36,656 bases of DNA from an uncultured Eubacteriales bacterium. Lineage in GTDB: Bacteria > Bacillota > Clostridia > Oscillospirales > Oscillospiraceae. The notes under the pieces were generated by a model. It was not told the origin of the DNA, did not search any database, and saw nothing but the letters and a program-made list of their open reading frames with translations. Location: positions 1 to 36,656 of the forward strand of contig USAT01000006.1 in assembly GCA_900552725.1 (NCBI GenBank). The letters are read 5' to 3'. Position numbers and translations under genes: made by a program. Positions within the stretch are counted from its first letter, which is position 1; every line of letters begins with the position of its first letter. This document shows, in pieces, positions 8,128 through 15,087 of this stretch.

Positions 8128-8799
8128 TCATTCCAGCTCGCTGCGGTTGTTGGCCATGGTCTTGGCAAACAACTCCGCACTGCTGGGCGGCGTATAGGTG
8201 ATGGCGTTGGCCCCCGCCCGAATGGTGGCGGTAATACTCTCGTCCGTCGGCCCGCCGGTGGCGATAATGGGCAGCTCCGGGTATTTCGTCCGCAGGGCCG
8301 CCACGATCTCCGGCGTTCTGGCCGCGCCGGACACATTCACGAAGTCCACGCCCGCCGCCAGATACGGCTCGATGTCCATTTTCTCCGAGATCACCGTATA
8401 CACCACCGGGATCTCCACCGCCTCCTTGATAGCGCGGATGGTGTCCACACCGATCTTGCTGTTGCACACCACGCCGTAAGCGCCCTGATGCTCCACATAG
8501 GCCGCCATGCTGGCGCTGCGGACACCGTTGGTCAGTCCGCCGCCCACGCCGCAGAACACCGGCACCTCAGAGATGCCGATGATGGCCTGGGTGATGCTGG
8601 GCTGGGGCGTAAAGGGATACACGGCGATCACCGCGTCGGCGTTGATGTTCTTGATGATGGCCACATCCGTGGAGAACACCAGCGACTTGATGCGGCGGCC
8701 GAACACCCGGATGCCGCTGCACTCGCTGATGCACCGGGGCACCGACAGCGTGTGCTTGCGCAGGTTCCCCTCGTAGACGGGCACATATTTTCTTACCAT
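8128..8799 (-). CDS. Conserved TIM-barrel protein of unknown function
   Basis: 223 aa, soluble. I recognise a conserved clostridial family often labelled only 'hydrolase', but know no function. Seen: a beta/alpha-barrel rhythm, VFGRRIKSLVFSTDVAIIKN near residue 32, VFCGVGGGLTNG near 80, and at the C-terminal end IIATGGPTDESI followed by AGANAITYTPPS, which resemble the paired glycine-rich phosphate-binding loops of NanE/ThiG-type barrels. A phosphorylated or nucleotide-like ligand is therefore possible (inference). AGGAAAGGAG precedes ATG 8799 on the minus strand. It is a single-gene unit with its own promoter (8838-8866) and terminator (8076-8111). Confidence 0.85.
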   Translation of the reverse strand: MVRKYVPVYEGNLRKHTLSVPRCISECSGIRVFGRRIKSLVFSTDVAIIKNINADAVIAVYPFTPQPSITQAIIGISEVPVFCGVGGGLTNGVRSASMAAYVEHQGAYGVVCNSKIGVDTIRAIKEAVEIPVVYTVISEKMDIEPYLAAGVDFVNVSGAARTPEIVAALRTKYPELPIIATGGPTDESITATIRAGANAITYTPPSSAELFAKTMANNRSELE

Positions 8800-8837
8800 G
8801 CTGCTGCTCCTTTCCTGAGTTCATCTTCCTGGAAAAA

Positions 8838-8866
8838 ATTATAGCACGGTTCCCGTTTTCTGTAAA
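8838..8866 (-). promoter_or_regulatory. Promoter of the TIM-barrel gene
   Basis: On the minus strand: TTTACA (8866-8861), 17-bp spacer, perfect TATAAT (8843-8838), ending 38 bp before the start codon. Confidence 0.82.
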
Positions 8867-8946
8867 TAGACACTCCGCTCCATATGTCTAAAATTCAACT
8901 TTTGTTCATACTTACGTTACGTTTTTGTTAAATCGAGGTGTATTTT

Positions 8947-9474
8947 ATGTCTGTTTCTGTTGTTTTAGGGGATATTACTCTTTCCCGCGTGGACGCCATC
9001 GTCAACGCCGCCAACTGCTCGCTGCTGGGCGGCAGCGGCGTAGATGGCGCCATTCACCGCGCCGCCGGGCCGGAGCTTCTGGCGGAGTGCCGGACGCTGG
9101 GCGGCTGCGAGACGGGACAGGCCAAGCTCACCGCCGCCTATCGCCTGCCCTGCCGCTATGTGATTCACACCCCCGGCCCCATCTGGCGGGGCGGCGGCCA
9201 TAACGAGGCGGCGCTGCTGAGCTCCTGCTACCGCGCCTGTCTGGCCCTGGCGTGGGCGCATGGCTGCCGCAGCGTGGACTTCCCCTCCATCTCCACCGGG
9301 GTCTACGGCTATCCCCTGCCCCAGGCGGCCCACATCGCCCTGCGGGAGCTGGTGGCCTTCGACCGCGCCCACGAAGGCATGACCCTGCGGATGGTGTGCC
9401 ACACCCCGGAGACGCTCCACACCTACCAGGTGGACTGGAACATGTTCTATCAGGAGACGAAGCCCCACGAGTAA
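8947..9474 (+). CDS. Macrodomain protein (ADP-ribose/O-acetyl-ADP-ribose hydrolase type)
   Basis: 175 aa, a single macrodomain of the YmdB/MacroD class. These bind ADP-ribose and remove O-acetyl groups from O-acetyl-ADP-ribose or ADP-ribose from acidic residues. Seen: VDAIVNAANCSLLGGSGVDG near residue 15 (the Asn-rich catalytic loop and GGSGVDGAIH), a conserved CRYVIHTPGP strand, and STGVYGYPL near residue 116 (the distal-ribose loop). ATG 8947 is preferred over GTG 8938 because GAGGTG (8935-8940) is a ribosome binding site 6 nt before it. I could not find a convincing promoter in 8870-8940. The structured repeat 9477-9660 begins three bases after its stop codon. Confidence 0.92.
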   Translation: MSVSVVLGDITLSRVDAIVNAANCSLLGGSGVDGAIHRAAGPELLAECRTLGGCETGQAKLTAAYRLPCRYVIHTPGPIWRGGGHNEAALLSSCYRACLALAWAHGCRSVDFPSISTGVYGYPLPQAAHIALRELVAFDRAHEGMTLRMVCHTPETLHTYQVDWNMFYQETKPHE

Positions 9475-9476
9475 AA

Positions 9477-9660
9477 TTGGCGAAAAATCTTACGATTTTT
9501 CTGCCAAATAAAATGCAGCCGACTGCGCGCGCCCGTTGGGCACACTTGCTGACCGAGAAGACTTTTTCCGACGTACGCCCAACGGAAGTCCCCTTGGGGG
9601 ACACGCCGCCGGAAAAATGATTTTATTTTTTCGCGCCGTGCGCGGCGCGAATTCTGCGAA
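9477..9660. repeat. Structured repeat element, copy 1
   Basis: Not coding. It shares sequence and fold with 24236-24395. Stems seen: 477-481/503-507 with 482-489/494-501 (gaaaaatc/gatttttc); a long-range stem 508-514/620-626 (ataaaat/attttat); gccc/gggc at 531-541; tttttccg/cggaaaaa at 563-570/610-617; and ttcgcgccg/cggcgcgaa at 630-638/643-651 (all +9000). This copy has an extra gtcccc/ggggac hairpin inside the fourth stem. It lies between a stop codon and a terminator, in a convergent intergenic region. Whether it acts as RNA or DNA, and on which strand, is unknown. Confidence 0.75.
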
Positions 9661-9670
9661 GCTTTATATA

Positions 9671-9699
9671 AAAAGCCGGTGCGCTGCACCGGCTTTTTT
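9671..9699. terminator. Bidirectional terminator between the macrodomain and DUF362 genes
   Basis: A 12-bp stem (9671-9682 with 9686-9697), GCT loop, T6 on the plus strand (9694-9699) and an A-run on the left side that serves the minus-strand gene. Confidence 0.9.
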
Positions 9700-9701
9700 A
9701 C

Positions 9702-10811
9702 TCAAATTTTCACCAACTCATACTTCCTTGTGCCCAGACCCAGCTTCTCGCCGTGCTCCAGGCAACTGCGCCAGTCGGTGTCGGGATGGATGCGCTGGAA
9801 GTGGTCATGGGCGTGCTGATGATCCTCCGGACAGTCGGCGGCGCTGCCCCGCAGGGGTGCCTGGGCGTTCACCGCGTCGATGCAGGCCATGTCCAGCGCC
9901 ACGGGATCGAAGGAGGCGAACATGCCCACATTGGGCACGATGGCCATGTCGTTCTCGCTGTGGCAGTCGCAGTTGGGGGACACGTCGATCACCGGCGAGA
10001 TGTGGAAGCAGGGACGGCCGTCCACCACCGCCTTGGTGTACTCGGCGATCTTGCGGTTCAGGTTGCTGGTGGATTCATCCCAGTTGATCTGCACCGCGTT
10101 CTTGGGACACACGGCGATGCAGCGGCCGCAGCCCACGCACTTGTCGTGGTCGATGGCCGCCTTCCGGTCGGTAATCATCGGCGCACCGTGAGCGCAGATC
10201 TTGCGGCACTGGCCGCAGCCCACGCACAGCTCCTGATTCACATGGGGCTTACCGGCGTTGTGCTGCTCCATCTTACCGGCGCGGCTGCCGCAGCCCATGC
10301 CGATGTTCTTCAGGCAGCCGCCGTAGCCCGCCGTCTCGTGGCCCTTGAAGTGGGTCAGGGAGATGAACACGTCCGCGTCCATAACGGCCCGGCCGATCTT
10401 GGCGTTCTTCACATATTCGCCGCCCACAACAGGCACCTCCACCTCGTCGTTGCCCTTGAGGCCGTCGGCAATGATGATCTGGCACCCGGTGGTCATGTAG
10501 TTAAAGCCGTTGACCATGGCGCTGTCCATGTGATCCAGGGCGTTCTTCCGTCCGCCCACATACAGGGTGTTGCAGTCGGTCAGGAAGGGCTTGCCGCCCC
10601 GCTCCTTCACAAAGTCCGCCACGGTCTTGGCCCAGTTGGGCCGCAGATAGGCCAGGTTGCCCGGCTCGCCGAAGTGCAGCTTGATGGCCACAAACTTTTC
10701 ATCGAAATCGATCTCGCCCATCCCCGCCGTCTTCAGCAGCCGCGTCAGCTTTTGCTGCAAATTCTCATGATAATCGGCACGCAGATCGGCAAAATACACC
10801 TTAGAAGCCAT
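9702..10811 (-). CDS. DUF362 domain protein with two [4Fe-4S] ferredoxin motifs
   Basis: 369 aa. The N-terminal DUF362 domain has KLHFGEPGNLAYLRP near residue 45 and DCNTLYVGGRKN near 80. Around residues 195-235 lie two ferredoxin clusters, CVGCGQCRKICAHGA and CVGCGRCIAVCPKNA, each a CxxCxxCxxxC set binding one [4Fe-4S]. A cytoplasmic electron-transfer or iron-sulfur role is likely; the family reaction is not known to me. ATG 10811 is chosen because AGAAAGGA stands 10 nt before it, whereas the longer frame to 10874 runs into the intergenic region with no ribosome binding site. It is a single gene ending at the shared terminator. Confidence 0.9.
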   Translation of the reverse strand: MASKVYFADLRADYHENLQQKLTRLLKTAGMGEIDFDEKFVAIKLHFGEPGNLAYLRPNWAKTVADFVKERGGKPFLTDCNTLYVGGRKNALDHMDSAMVNGFNYMTTGCQIIIADGLKGNDEVEVPVVGGEYVKNAKIGRAVMDADVFISLTHFKGHETAGYGGCLKNIGMGCGSRAGKMEQHNAGKPHVNQELCVGCGQCRKICAHGAPMITDRKAAIDHDKCVGCGRCIAVCPKNAVQINWDESTSNLNRKIAEYTKAVVDGRPCFHISPVIDVSPNCDCHSENDMAIVPNVGMFASFDPVALDMACIDAVNAQAPLRGSAADCPEDHQHAHDHFQRIHPDTDWRSCLEHGEKLGLGTRKYELVKI

Positions 10812-10936
10812 AATTTTGTTGTCCTTTCTCCGTTTTTCAGAGGCTGTTCTGATCATGTCGATATAGTCTATCATATTTTGTCCCGATGTGCTATACTATA
10901 TTTCCACAAATTTTCCGAAAAAAGGAGGCCATGCCC

Positions 10937-11812
10937 ATGCGTATCCTGTCGCTGCCCATCACCCCGGCGCTGTCCGGCCAGACGGTCAGGCACCTGCTGC
11001 GGCAGGAGCTGGGCCTGTCCTCCTCCCTGCTGAAGTCCCTCAAATGGCGGGAGAACGCCATCCTGCTGAACGGCCGCCCCGTCACCGTCCGTGCCGTGGC
11101 CCATGAGGGTGACGTGCTGACAGTGGACGTGTCCGACCCGCCCGCGGAGACCCCCGTCGTCCCCGTGGACTATCCCCTGGACATCCTGTGCGAGGACGAG
11201 GATCTGCTGATCCTGAATAAGCCTGCCGGGCTCACCGTCCACTCGGCGGCGCTGACGGAGGAGACCGTCACCGTGGCGGGGGCGGTGGCCCACTATCTGG
11301 GCTGCGACACCTTCCATCCGGTGAACCGGCTGGATCGGGGCGTCACCGGTGTGATGGTCGTGGCCAAGAACGGCTATATGCACCAGCGGTGCATGTCCAT
11401 CCTCCACACCGATGACTTCCGCCGGGAGTATCGCGGCATCTGCGACGGCGTGCCCCAGCCCACGCGGGGCACCATCGACCTGCCCATCAGCCGCCAGCCG
11501 GGGTCGCTGCTCAAGCGCAGCATCGATCCGGATGGCCTGCCCTCCCGCACGGAATATGAGGTTTTGTCCGTATCCCATGGCCGTACCCTGCTGCGGCTGC
11601 GGCCCATCACCGGCCGCACCCACCAGCTGCGGCTCCACATGGCGGCTATAGGCCATCCCCTCACCGGAGACTGGCTCTACGGCGCGGAGGACAAGGCCCT
11701 TATCACTCGTCCGGCCCTCCACAGCTACGAGCTGTGGCTGCGCCATCCCCTGACGAAGGATCTGCTGCACATCACCGCACCAATACCGGAGGATATGCAG
11801 CGATTGCTGTAG
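10937..11812 (+). CDS. RluA-family RNA pseudouridine synthase
   Basis: 291 aa. It isomerises uridines in rRNA or tRNA to pseudouridine. Seen: an N-terminal S4-like RNA-binding segment (LSSSLLKSLKWRENAILLNG near residue 25), the catalytic motif HPVNRLDRGVTGVMVVAKN near 125 with the nucleophilic Asp in RLD, and the late motif RTHQLRLHMAAIGHPLTGD near 230. AGGAGG at 10923-10928 is 8 nt before ATG 10937 and only 2 nt before ATG 10931, so the second ATG is preferred. Which RNA position it modifies (RluC, RluD or YhcT-like) cannot be told. The REP array follows its stop. Confidence 0.93.
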   Translation: MRILSLPITPALSGQTVRHLLRQELGLSSSLLKSLKWRENAILLNGRPVTVRAVAHEGDVLTVDVSDPPAETPVVPVDYPLDILCEDEDLLILNKPAGLTVHSAALTEETVTVAGAVAHYLGCDTFHPVNRLDRGVTGVMVVAKNGYMHQRCMSILHTDDFRREYRGICDGVPQPTRGTIDLPISRQPGSLLKRSIDPDGLPSRTEYEVLSVSHGRTLLRLRPITGRTHQLRLHMAAIGHPLTGDWLYGAEDKALITRPALHSYELWLRHPLTKDLLHITAPIPEDMQRLL

Positions 11813-11830
11813 ACACAGCGCGGTATCCCA

Positions 11831-12073
11831 CGGCGGCATGTGGTCATGCCGCCCTACGAATGTTTCCCCATACCGTACCGTAGGGCGGGGTGACCACACC
11901 CCGCCGCACGGTAAACGCAACAGGTGCATTAACCCTCCGTAGGGGCCGGCGTCCTCGACGGCCCGCACGATAAACGGACAAGATTCGATAAACCACCCGT
12001 AGGGGCGACCCTTGCGGGCGCCCGCACGCAGCCATATTACCGCACATCGGGCGGCCGCAAGGGCCGCCCCTAC
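11831..12073. repeat. Array of five REP-like GTAG palindromes
   Basis: This fills most of the 330-bp gap between two convergent genes; I see no gene in it. Units: 11857-11831 (minus, loop TGACCACA), 11880-11907 (plus, same loop, with the inner stem changed from cat/atg to ggt/acc type), 11939-11966 (plus, loop GTCCTCGACG), 11999-12026 (plus, loop CCCTTGCGG) and 12073-12047 (minus, same loop). All begin GTAGGG on their own strand. The last two form a 75-bp inverted pair like that at 7994-8069. Bases 11941-11966 are identical over 26 nt to 27614-27639 inside the RAYT gene. Confidence 0.8.
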
Positions 12074-12113
12074 AAACCGTTCACCGTATCCATTGCGTTC
12101 ATCACCCACCCAC

Positions 12114-12142
12114 GAAAAAAGACGGCTAACGCCGTCTTTTTT
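12114..12142. terminator. Terminator of the ABC-2 transporter operon
   Basis: Stem gacggc/gccgtc (12121-12126 with 12131-12136), TAAC loop, A-run on the left and T-run on the right. It mainly serves the minus-strand operon ending at 12144. Confidence 0.88.
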
Positions 12143-12143
12143 C

Positions 12144-12788
12144 TTATAGATCCACTTTTTCATACAGCTTTGCCGCTTTCCGGAAGGTCAGCAGCATGCC
12201 CAACCCGTATATCACGGCGCTGACGATCAGCGCCGGCAGCAGCCGCAGCTGGGTGGCGCCGTCCAGATCGTCCAGCCAAACCAGCCCCGGAAAATGGGGC
12301 AGCGCCTCGCACACGATCATCAGCAGCGTCACGGGGATCAGCGCCTTGACGAAGGCCACGCCCACCTTATAGCCGCTGCGGTAGAAGTCGGTCAGGAACA
12401 CCGCGTTGAACACCGCGTACATCAGGAAGCCCGCCGCGAACAGCGCCAGATTGGGATCCATACCCACCAGATTGTCCTTCCCCGGCTGCAAACGCACCGC
12501 CAGCAGCGCGCAGGGCGCCAGCACCGCCAGCGACAGCAGCTCCACCAGCGTCACCAGCACGCAGCCCGCTTTCACCGTGTCCCGCTTGGGCACCGGCAAT
12601 ATGGCGGAATAGTAGATGTCCTTCTGCTCCCGGATGTTCAGGAACGTGAAAAAAAGCCCCAGCATCACATAGAAAAAGATGATGGTATAGGGATAGTTGG
12701 GGATCAGCACCATGATGCCGAACAGGCAGAACACCGGCGTCATGGGATGGCACACCAGCCGCAGCTGCTTATATAATAGCGCTGTCAT
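12144..12788 (-). CDS. ABC-2 type transporter permease
   Basis: 214 aa, polytopic with about six hydrophobic segments (VFCLFGIMVLIPNYPYTIIF near residue 20; VTLVELLSLAVLAPCALLAV near 90; LRLLPALIVSAVIYGLGMLL near 185). KDIYYSAILPVPKRDTVKAG in the cytoplasmic loop fits the ABC2_membrane family in which this loop contacts the ATPase. GAGGAGGGAG precedes ATG 12788; the frame stays open further upstream but there overlaps the ATPase gene without a ribosome binding site. It is the third gene of an abrB-like/ATPase/permease operon. The substrate is unknown; peptide resistance or stress export is typical for such small pairs. Confidence 0.88.
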   Translation of the reverse strand: MTALLYKQLRLVCHPMTPVFCLFGIMVLIPNYPYTIIFFYVMLGLFFTFLNIREQKDIYYSAILPVPKRDTVKAGCVLVTLVELLSLAVLAPCALLAVRLQPGKDNLVGMDPNLALFAAGFLMYAVFNAVFLTDFYRSGYKVGVAFVKALIPVTLLMIVCEALPHFPGLVWLDDLDGATQLRLLPALIVSAVIYGLGMLLTFRKAAKLYEKVDL

Positions 12789-13506
12789 CCAGCTCCCTCC
12801 TCTCCACGGAAACGATGATGTCCTCCAGTGTGGCGCCCCGGTCGGCGTAGGCCGCCATGAACTCCGCCACGGTGGAGCTGTGGAAAATTTCGCCATCCTT
12901 GATAAAGGTGATATGGCTGGCGCACTTCTCCAGATCCGATGTAATGTGGGTGGAGAACAGGATGCTCCGCTGGCCGTCCGCCACGATGGCCCGGAACAGC
13001 GCCACCAGCTCGTCACGGGACACCGGGTCCAGGCCGCTGGTGGGTTCGTCCAGGATCAGCAGCTTGGCGTTGTGGCTCAGCGCCAGCGCCAGCAGGTACT
13101 TCACCTTCATGCCGCTGGACAGCTGATCCACCCGCTTGCTCTCGTCAATGCGGAACAGCTCCAGATAGTGCCGGTACTTCGTCTCGTCCCAGTTGCGGTA
13201 AAACCGCCGGGTCACGTCGGTGATGGTCTTGACCTTCTTCTTGGGATAGAAGTCGATGCCGCCCAGCACCACGCCGATCTGCTCCTTGAATTCCCGCTCA
13301 TGCTGCCGCACGTCCTGACCGAAGAAGCGGACGTCGCCGCCGTCGGGATGCACCAGCCCCAGGATGGATTTCAGCGTGGTGGATTTGCCCGCGCCGTTGC
13401 GGCCGATGAAGCCCACCACCGCGCCCTGGGGCACGTCGAAGGACACATCCTTCAGCGTAAAGGCGGGGTAGGTCTTGGAAAGGCCCCTTACTTCCAATGC
13501 GTTCAT
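12769..13506 (-). CDS. ABC transporter ATP-binding protein
   Basis: 245 aa, one nucleotide-binding domain. Seen: Walker A GRNGAGKST near residue 35, signature LSSGMKVKY near 130, Walker B LLILDEPTSGLD near 152, and the switch His in FSTHIT near 187. The short signature LSSGMK rather than LSGGQ is usual for exporters of the YtrB/YxlF type. It overlaps the AbrB-like gene by 4 bp (ATGA) and the permease start by 20 bp, so the three genes are translationally coupled. With the 12144-12788 permease it makes a complete exporter. Confidence 0.94.
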   Translation of the reverse strand: MNALEVRGLSKTYPAFTLKDVSFDVPQGAVVGFIGRNGAGKSTTLKSILGLVHPDGGDVRFFGQDVRQHEREFKEQIGVVLGGIDFYPKKKVKTITDVTRRFYRNWDETKYRHYLELFRIDESKRVDQLSSGMKVKYLLALALSHNAKLLILDEPTSGLDPVSRDELVALFRAIVADGQRSILFSTHITSDLEKCASHITFIKDGEIFHSSTVAEFMAAYADRGATLEDIIVSVERRELDDSAII

Positions 13507-13739
13507 TCCTCGACCTCCCCGTCCTCCGGTATGCCGTCAAAGACCTGCTTCAGCATGGGGTGCAGCTTCTCCGGCGTCTGCAGGGCGATGCCCCGCTTCT
13601 TGTCCGCCAGCAGCACCAGCATATCCCCCGGCTCGATGCCGAACATCTCGCGGGCCTCCTTGGGGATCACAATCTGGCCCTTGGGCCCCACCCGCACCGA
13701 GCTCATATAGTGCCGGTCGTCCCGTCTTGTGCTTTTCAT
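13503..13739 (-). CDS. AbrB/SpoVT-family transcriptional regulator
   Basis: 78 aa. VRVGPKGQIVIPKEAREMFG near residue 15, then EPGDMLVLLAD, is the swapped-hairpin beta-barrel DNA-binding domain of AbrB/MazE proteins. The rest is a short acidic tail. ATG 13739 is taken because GGAGTGAT lies just before it; an upstream extension to 13802 would cover the promoter. It is the first gene of the operon, likely autoregulating it through the palindrome at 13756-13770. No toxin gene is adjacent, so an antitoxin role is unlikely. Confidence 0.9.
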   Translation of the reverse strand: MKSTRRDDRHYMSSVRVGPKGQIVIPKEAREMFGIEPGDMLVLLADKKRGIALQTPEKLHPMLKQVFDGIPEDGEVEE

Positions 13740-13755
13740 GGTATCACTCCGTTTC

Positions 13756-13770
13756 AAAAGTATAACTTTT
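13756..13770 (-). promoter_or_regulatory. Candidate operator: perfect 6-3-6 palindrome
   Basis: AAAAGT-ATA-ACTTTT between the transcription start (about 13778) and the AbrB-like start codon. AbrB-type proteins bind AT-rich, weakly conserved sites, so this is a plausible autoregulatory site. Confidence 0.5.
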
Positions 13771-13784
13771 CTTACTTCTCGAAC

Positions 13785-13813
13785 ATTGTAGCACAATGAC
13801 AAAGCGCTGTCAA
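13785..13813 (-). promoter_or_regulatory. Promoter of the abrB-like/ABC operon
   Basis: On the minus strand: TTGACA (13813-13808), 17-bp spacer, TACAAT (13790-13785) with an upstream TG giving an extended -10. Confidence 0.88.
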
Positions 13814-13866
13814 GGGACGGGATGGCAAAAAGCCGTGTTCCCCGTTATCTGCCCTATATCTGCGCG

Positions 13867-13897
13867 AAAAAATGCACCCGTATCGGGTGCATTTTTT
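13867..13897. terminator. Bidirectional terminator-like hairpin
   Basis: A 14-bp stem (13867-13880 with 13884-13897), TAT loop, A6 on one side and T6 on the other. It may close the minus-strand gene ending at 14004, about 107 bp past its stop, and insulate the abrB-like promoter. Confidence 0.8.
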
Positions 13898-13904
13898 CGT
13901 ATGG

Positions 13905-13967
13905 TTATTGGTACATTAAGGCCCTTTATCGGTACATAAAAGGCGGTTATTGGTACGCTTTGCGCCC
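13905..13967. repeat. Three direct repeats with 21-bp spacing
   Basis: TTATTGGTAC at 13905, TTATCGGTAC at 13926 and TTATTGGTAC at 13947: three copies exactly 21 bp apart (two helical turns). Outside the core the units diverge. The site lies between the terminator hairpin and the 3' end of the iron-sulfur gene. Confidence 0.75.
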
Positions 13968-14003
13968 CGCCCTTCGCCTGCGCCGTTTTTGCGCTTCTTT
14001 TTC

Positions 14004-14699
14004 TCAGTTTTCCCGCAGGGAACCGTCGATGTTGACGGTGATCACCTGCCAGGGGATAAATTTTCCGCTGTTCTGCAGCGCCGTCTTGGCGGCGAACTCC
14101 AGCCCGCCGCAGCAGGGCACCTCCATCCGCACGATGGTCAGGGAGCGGATGTCGTTGCGGGAGATGATCTCCGTCAGCTTCTCCGTATAGTCCACGCCAT
14201 CCAGCTTGGGGCAGCCGATGAGGCAGACCTTCCCTGCCAGCAGGCGGCTGTGGAAGCCGCCGTAGGTGAAGGCGGAGCAGTCCGCCGCCACCAGCAGGGC
14301 CGCGCCGTCAAAGTACGGGGCCTGAGTGGGGGCCAGCTTGATCTGCACCGGCCAGTTGGTGAGCTGGCCCTCCGGCTCTCCGGAGGCGGGCGCCGGAGCC
14401 GCTTTATGCTGCATCTGCCGCATGGCGGCGCCGGGGCAGCCGGTGTGGGCGGGGCGCTCCTTGGCGGCCTTGGCCGCCAGGACGGCAGCCTCGTCATAGG
14501 CGGGGGCTTCCCGCTCCTCAAAGGTGATGGCGTTGGTATGGCAGGCGGGCAGGCAGTCGCCCAGACCGTCGCAGTAATGCTCGTGCATCAGCTTCGCCTT
14601 GCCGTTCACCAGGCCGATGGCCCCCTCGTGGCAGGCGTTGACGCAGGCCCCGCAGCCGTCGCACTTTTCCTCGTCGATATGGATGATCTTGCGGATCAT
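14004..14699 (-). CDS. Iron-sulfur protein with two N-terminal [4Fe-4S] motifs
   Basis: 231 aa. Seen: CDGCGACVNACHEGA near residue 13 and CDGLGDCLPACHTNA near 43, two ferredoxin-type Cys sets (the second spaced as in related clostridial ferredoxin-like proteins). CPGAAMRQM follows near 88. The C-terminal half holds more cysteines (DCSAF, IGCPK, VPCCGG), which may bind a further cluster. An electron-transfer function is likely; the partner is unknown. AGGAGG is 8 nt before ATG 14699 and 2 nt before ATG 14705, so 14699 is preferred. It is a single gene facing away from the antiporter operon. Confidence 0.88.
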   Translation of the reverse strand: MIRKIIHIDEEKCDGCGACVNACHEGAIGLVNGKAKLMHEHYCDGLGDCLPACHTNAITFEEREAPAYDEAAVLAAKAAKERPAHTGCPGAAMRQMQHKAAPAPASGEPEGQLTNWPVQIKLAPTQAPYFDGAALLVAADCSAFTYGGFHSRLLAGKVCLIGCPKLDGVDYTEKLTEIISRNDIRSLTIVRMEVPCCGGLEFAAKTALQNSGKFIPWQVITVNIDGSLREN

Positions 14700-14928
14700 G
14701 GACATGACCTCCTCGTTGGATTCTGACGGTAGTATACCCTGCCTCGGCAATTTCGTCTGTTGCATTTGTCACAATTCTTCGCGGTTGTTCTGCCATTTTC
14801 TTCCATTGCAGAACAAATCTGGTCATCTTGTCGTTGATTTACGGACAGGCACGAAAAAGCTTGCGGAAAACGGCAGATGTATGTCACTTTTTTCCAAGAA
14901 GAACCCGGTCGAAATCGGTGGTTTTTTG

Positions 14929-14957
14929 TTGCAATGTACAGCACTCTGTGTTAAAAT
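14929..14957 (+). promoter_or_regulatory. Promoter of the antiporter operon
   Basis: TTGCAA (14929-14934), 17-bp spacer, TAAAAT (14952-14957). It is the only good promoter I see upstream of the ten-gene operon. Confidence 0.75.
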
Positions 14958-15006
14958 TAACAATTGGTTAAAACCTCCCTGGTTCACGCTATAAAGAAGT
15001 CAAGCC

Positions 15007-15054
15007 ACCGCCGGATACATCCCTGTCGCCGTACAGACGCATGCATTTGGCGGT
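15007..15054 (+). promoter_or_regulatory. Structured leader, candidate riboswitch of the antiporter operon
   Basis: A closing stem accgcc/ggcggt (15007-15012 with 15049-15054) encloses two abutting hairpins, gga/tcc (15013-15015 with 15020-15022) and ctgt/acag (15023-15026 with 15033-15036), plus a single-stranded stretch. The leader runs about 125 nt from the promoter to ATG 15088. Na+-sensing riboswitches are known to precede cation antiporter genes, but I cannot confirm the consensus by eye. Confidence 0.4.
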
Positions 15055-15087
15055 TATTTGTAAGGATTGGAGTGGAGAGAAAAAGCA

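Noticed and set aside
9536..10087. Open frame starting inside structured repeat copy 1
   Set aside because: The peptide is a translation of the repeat, a terminator and the antisense of the DUF362 gene. The similar peptide from copy 2 (24255-24467) arises from the shared element, and base changes follow pairing, not codons.
10812..10936. Divergent promoters between the DUF362 and RluA-type genes
   Set aside because: TATACT (10892-10897) and other AT-rich hexamers are present, but no -35 box at proper spacing could be found for either strand, so none is listed.
11813..12120. CRISPR array
   Set aside because: The repeats differ in class and orientation, spacing is irregular, and each is a GTAG-footed hairpin. 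There are no uniform spacers and no cas genes.
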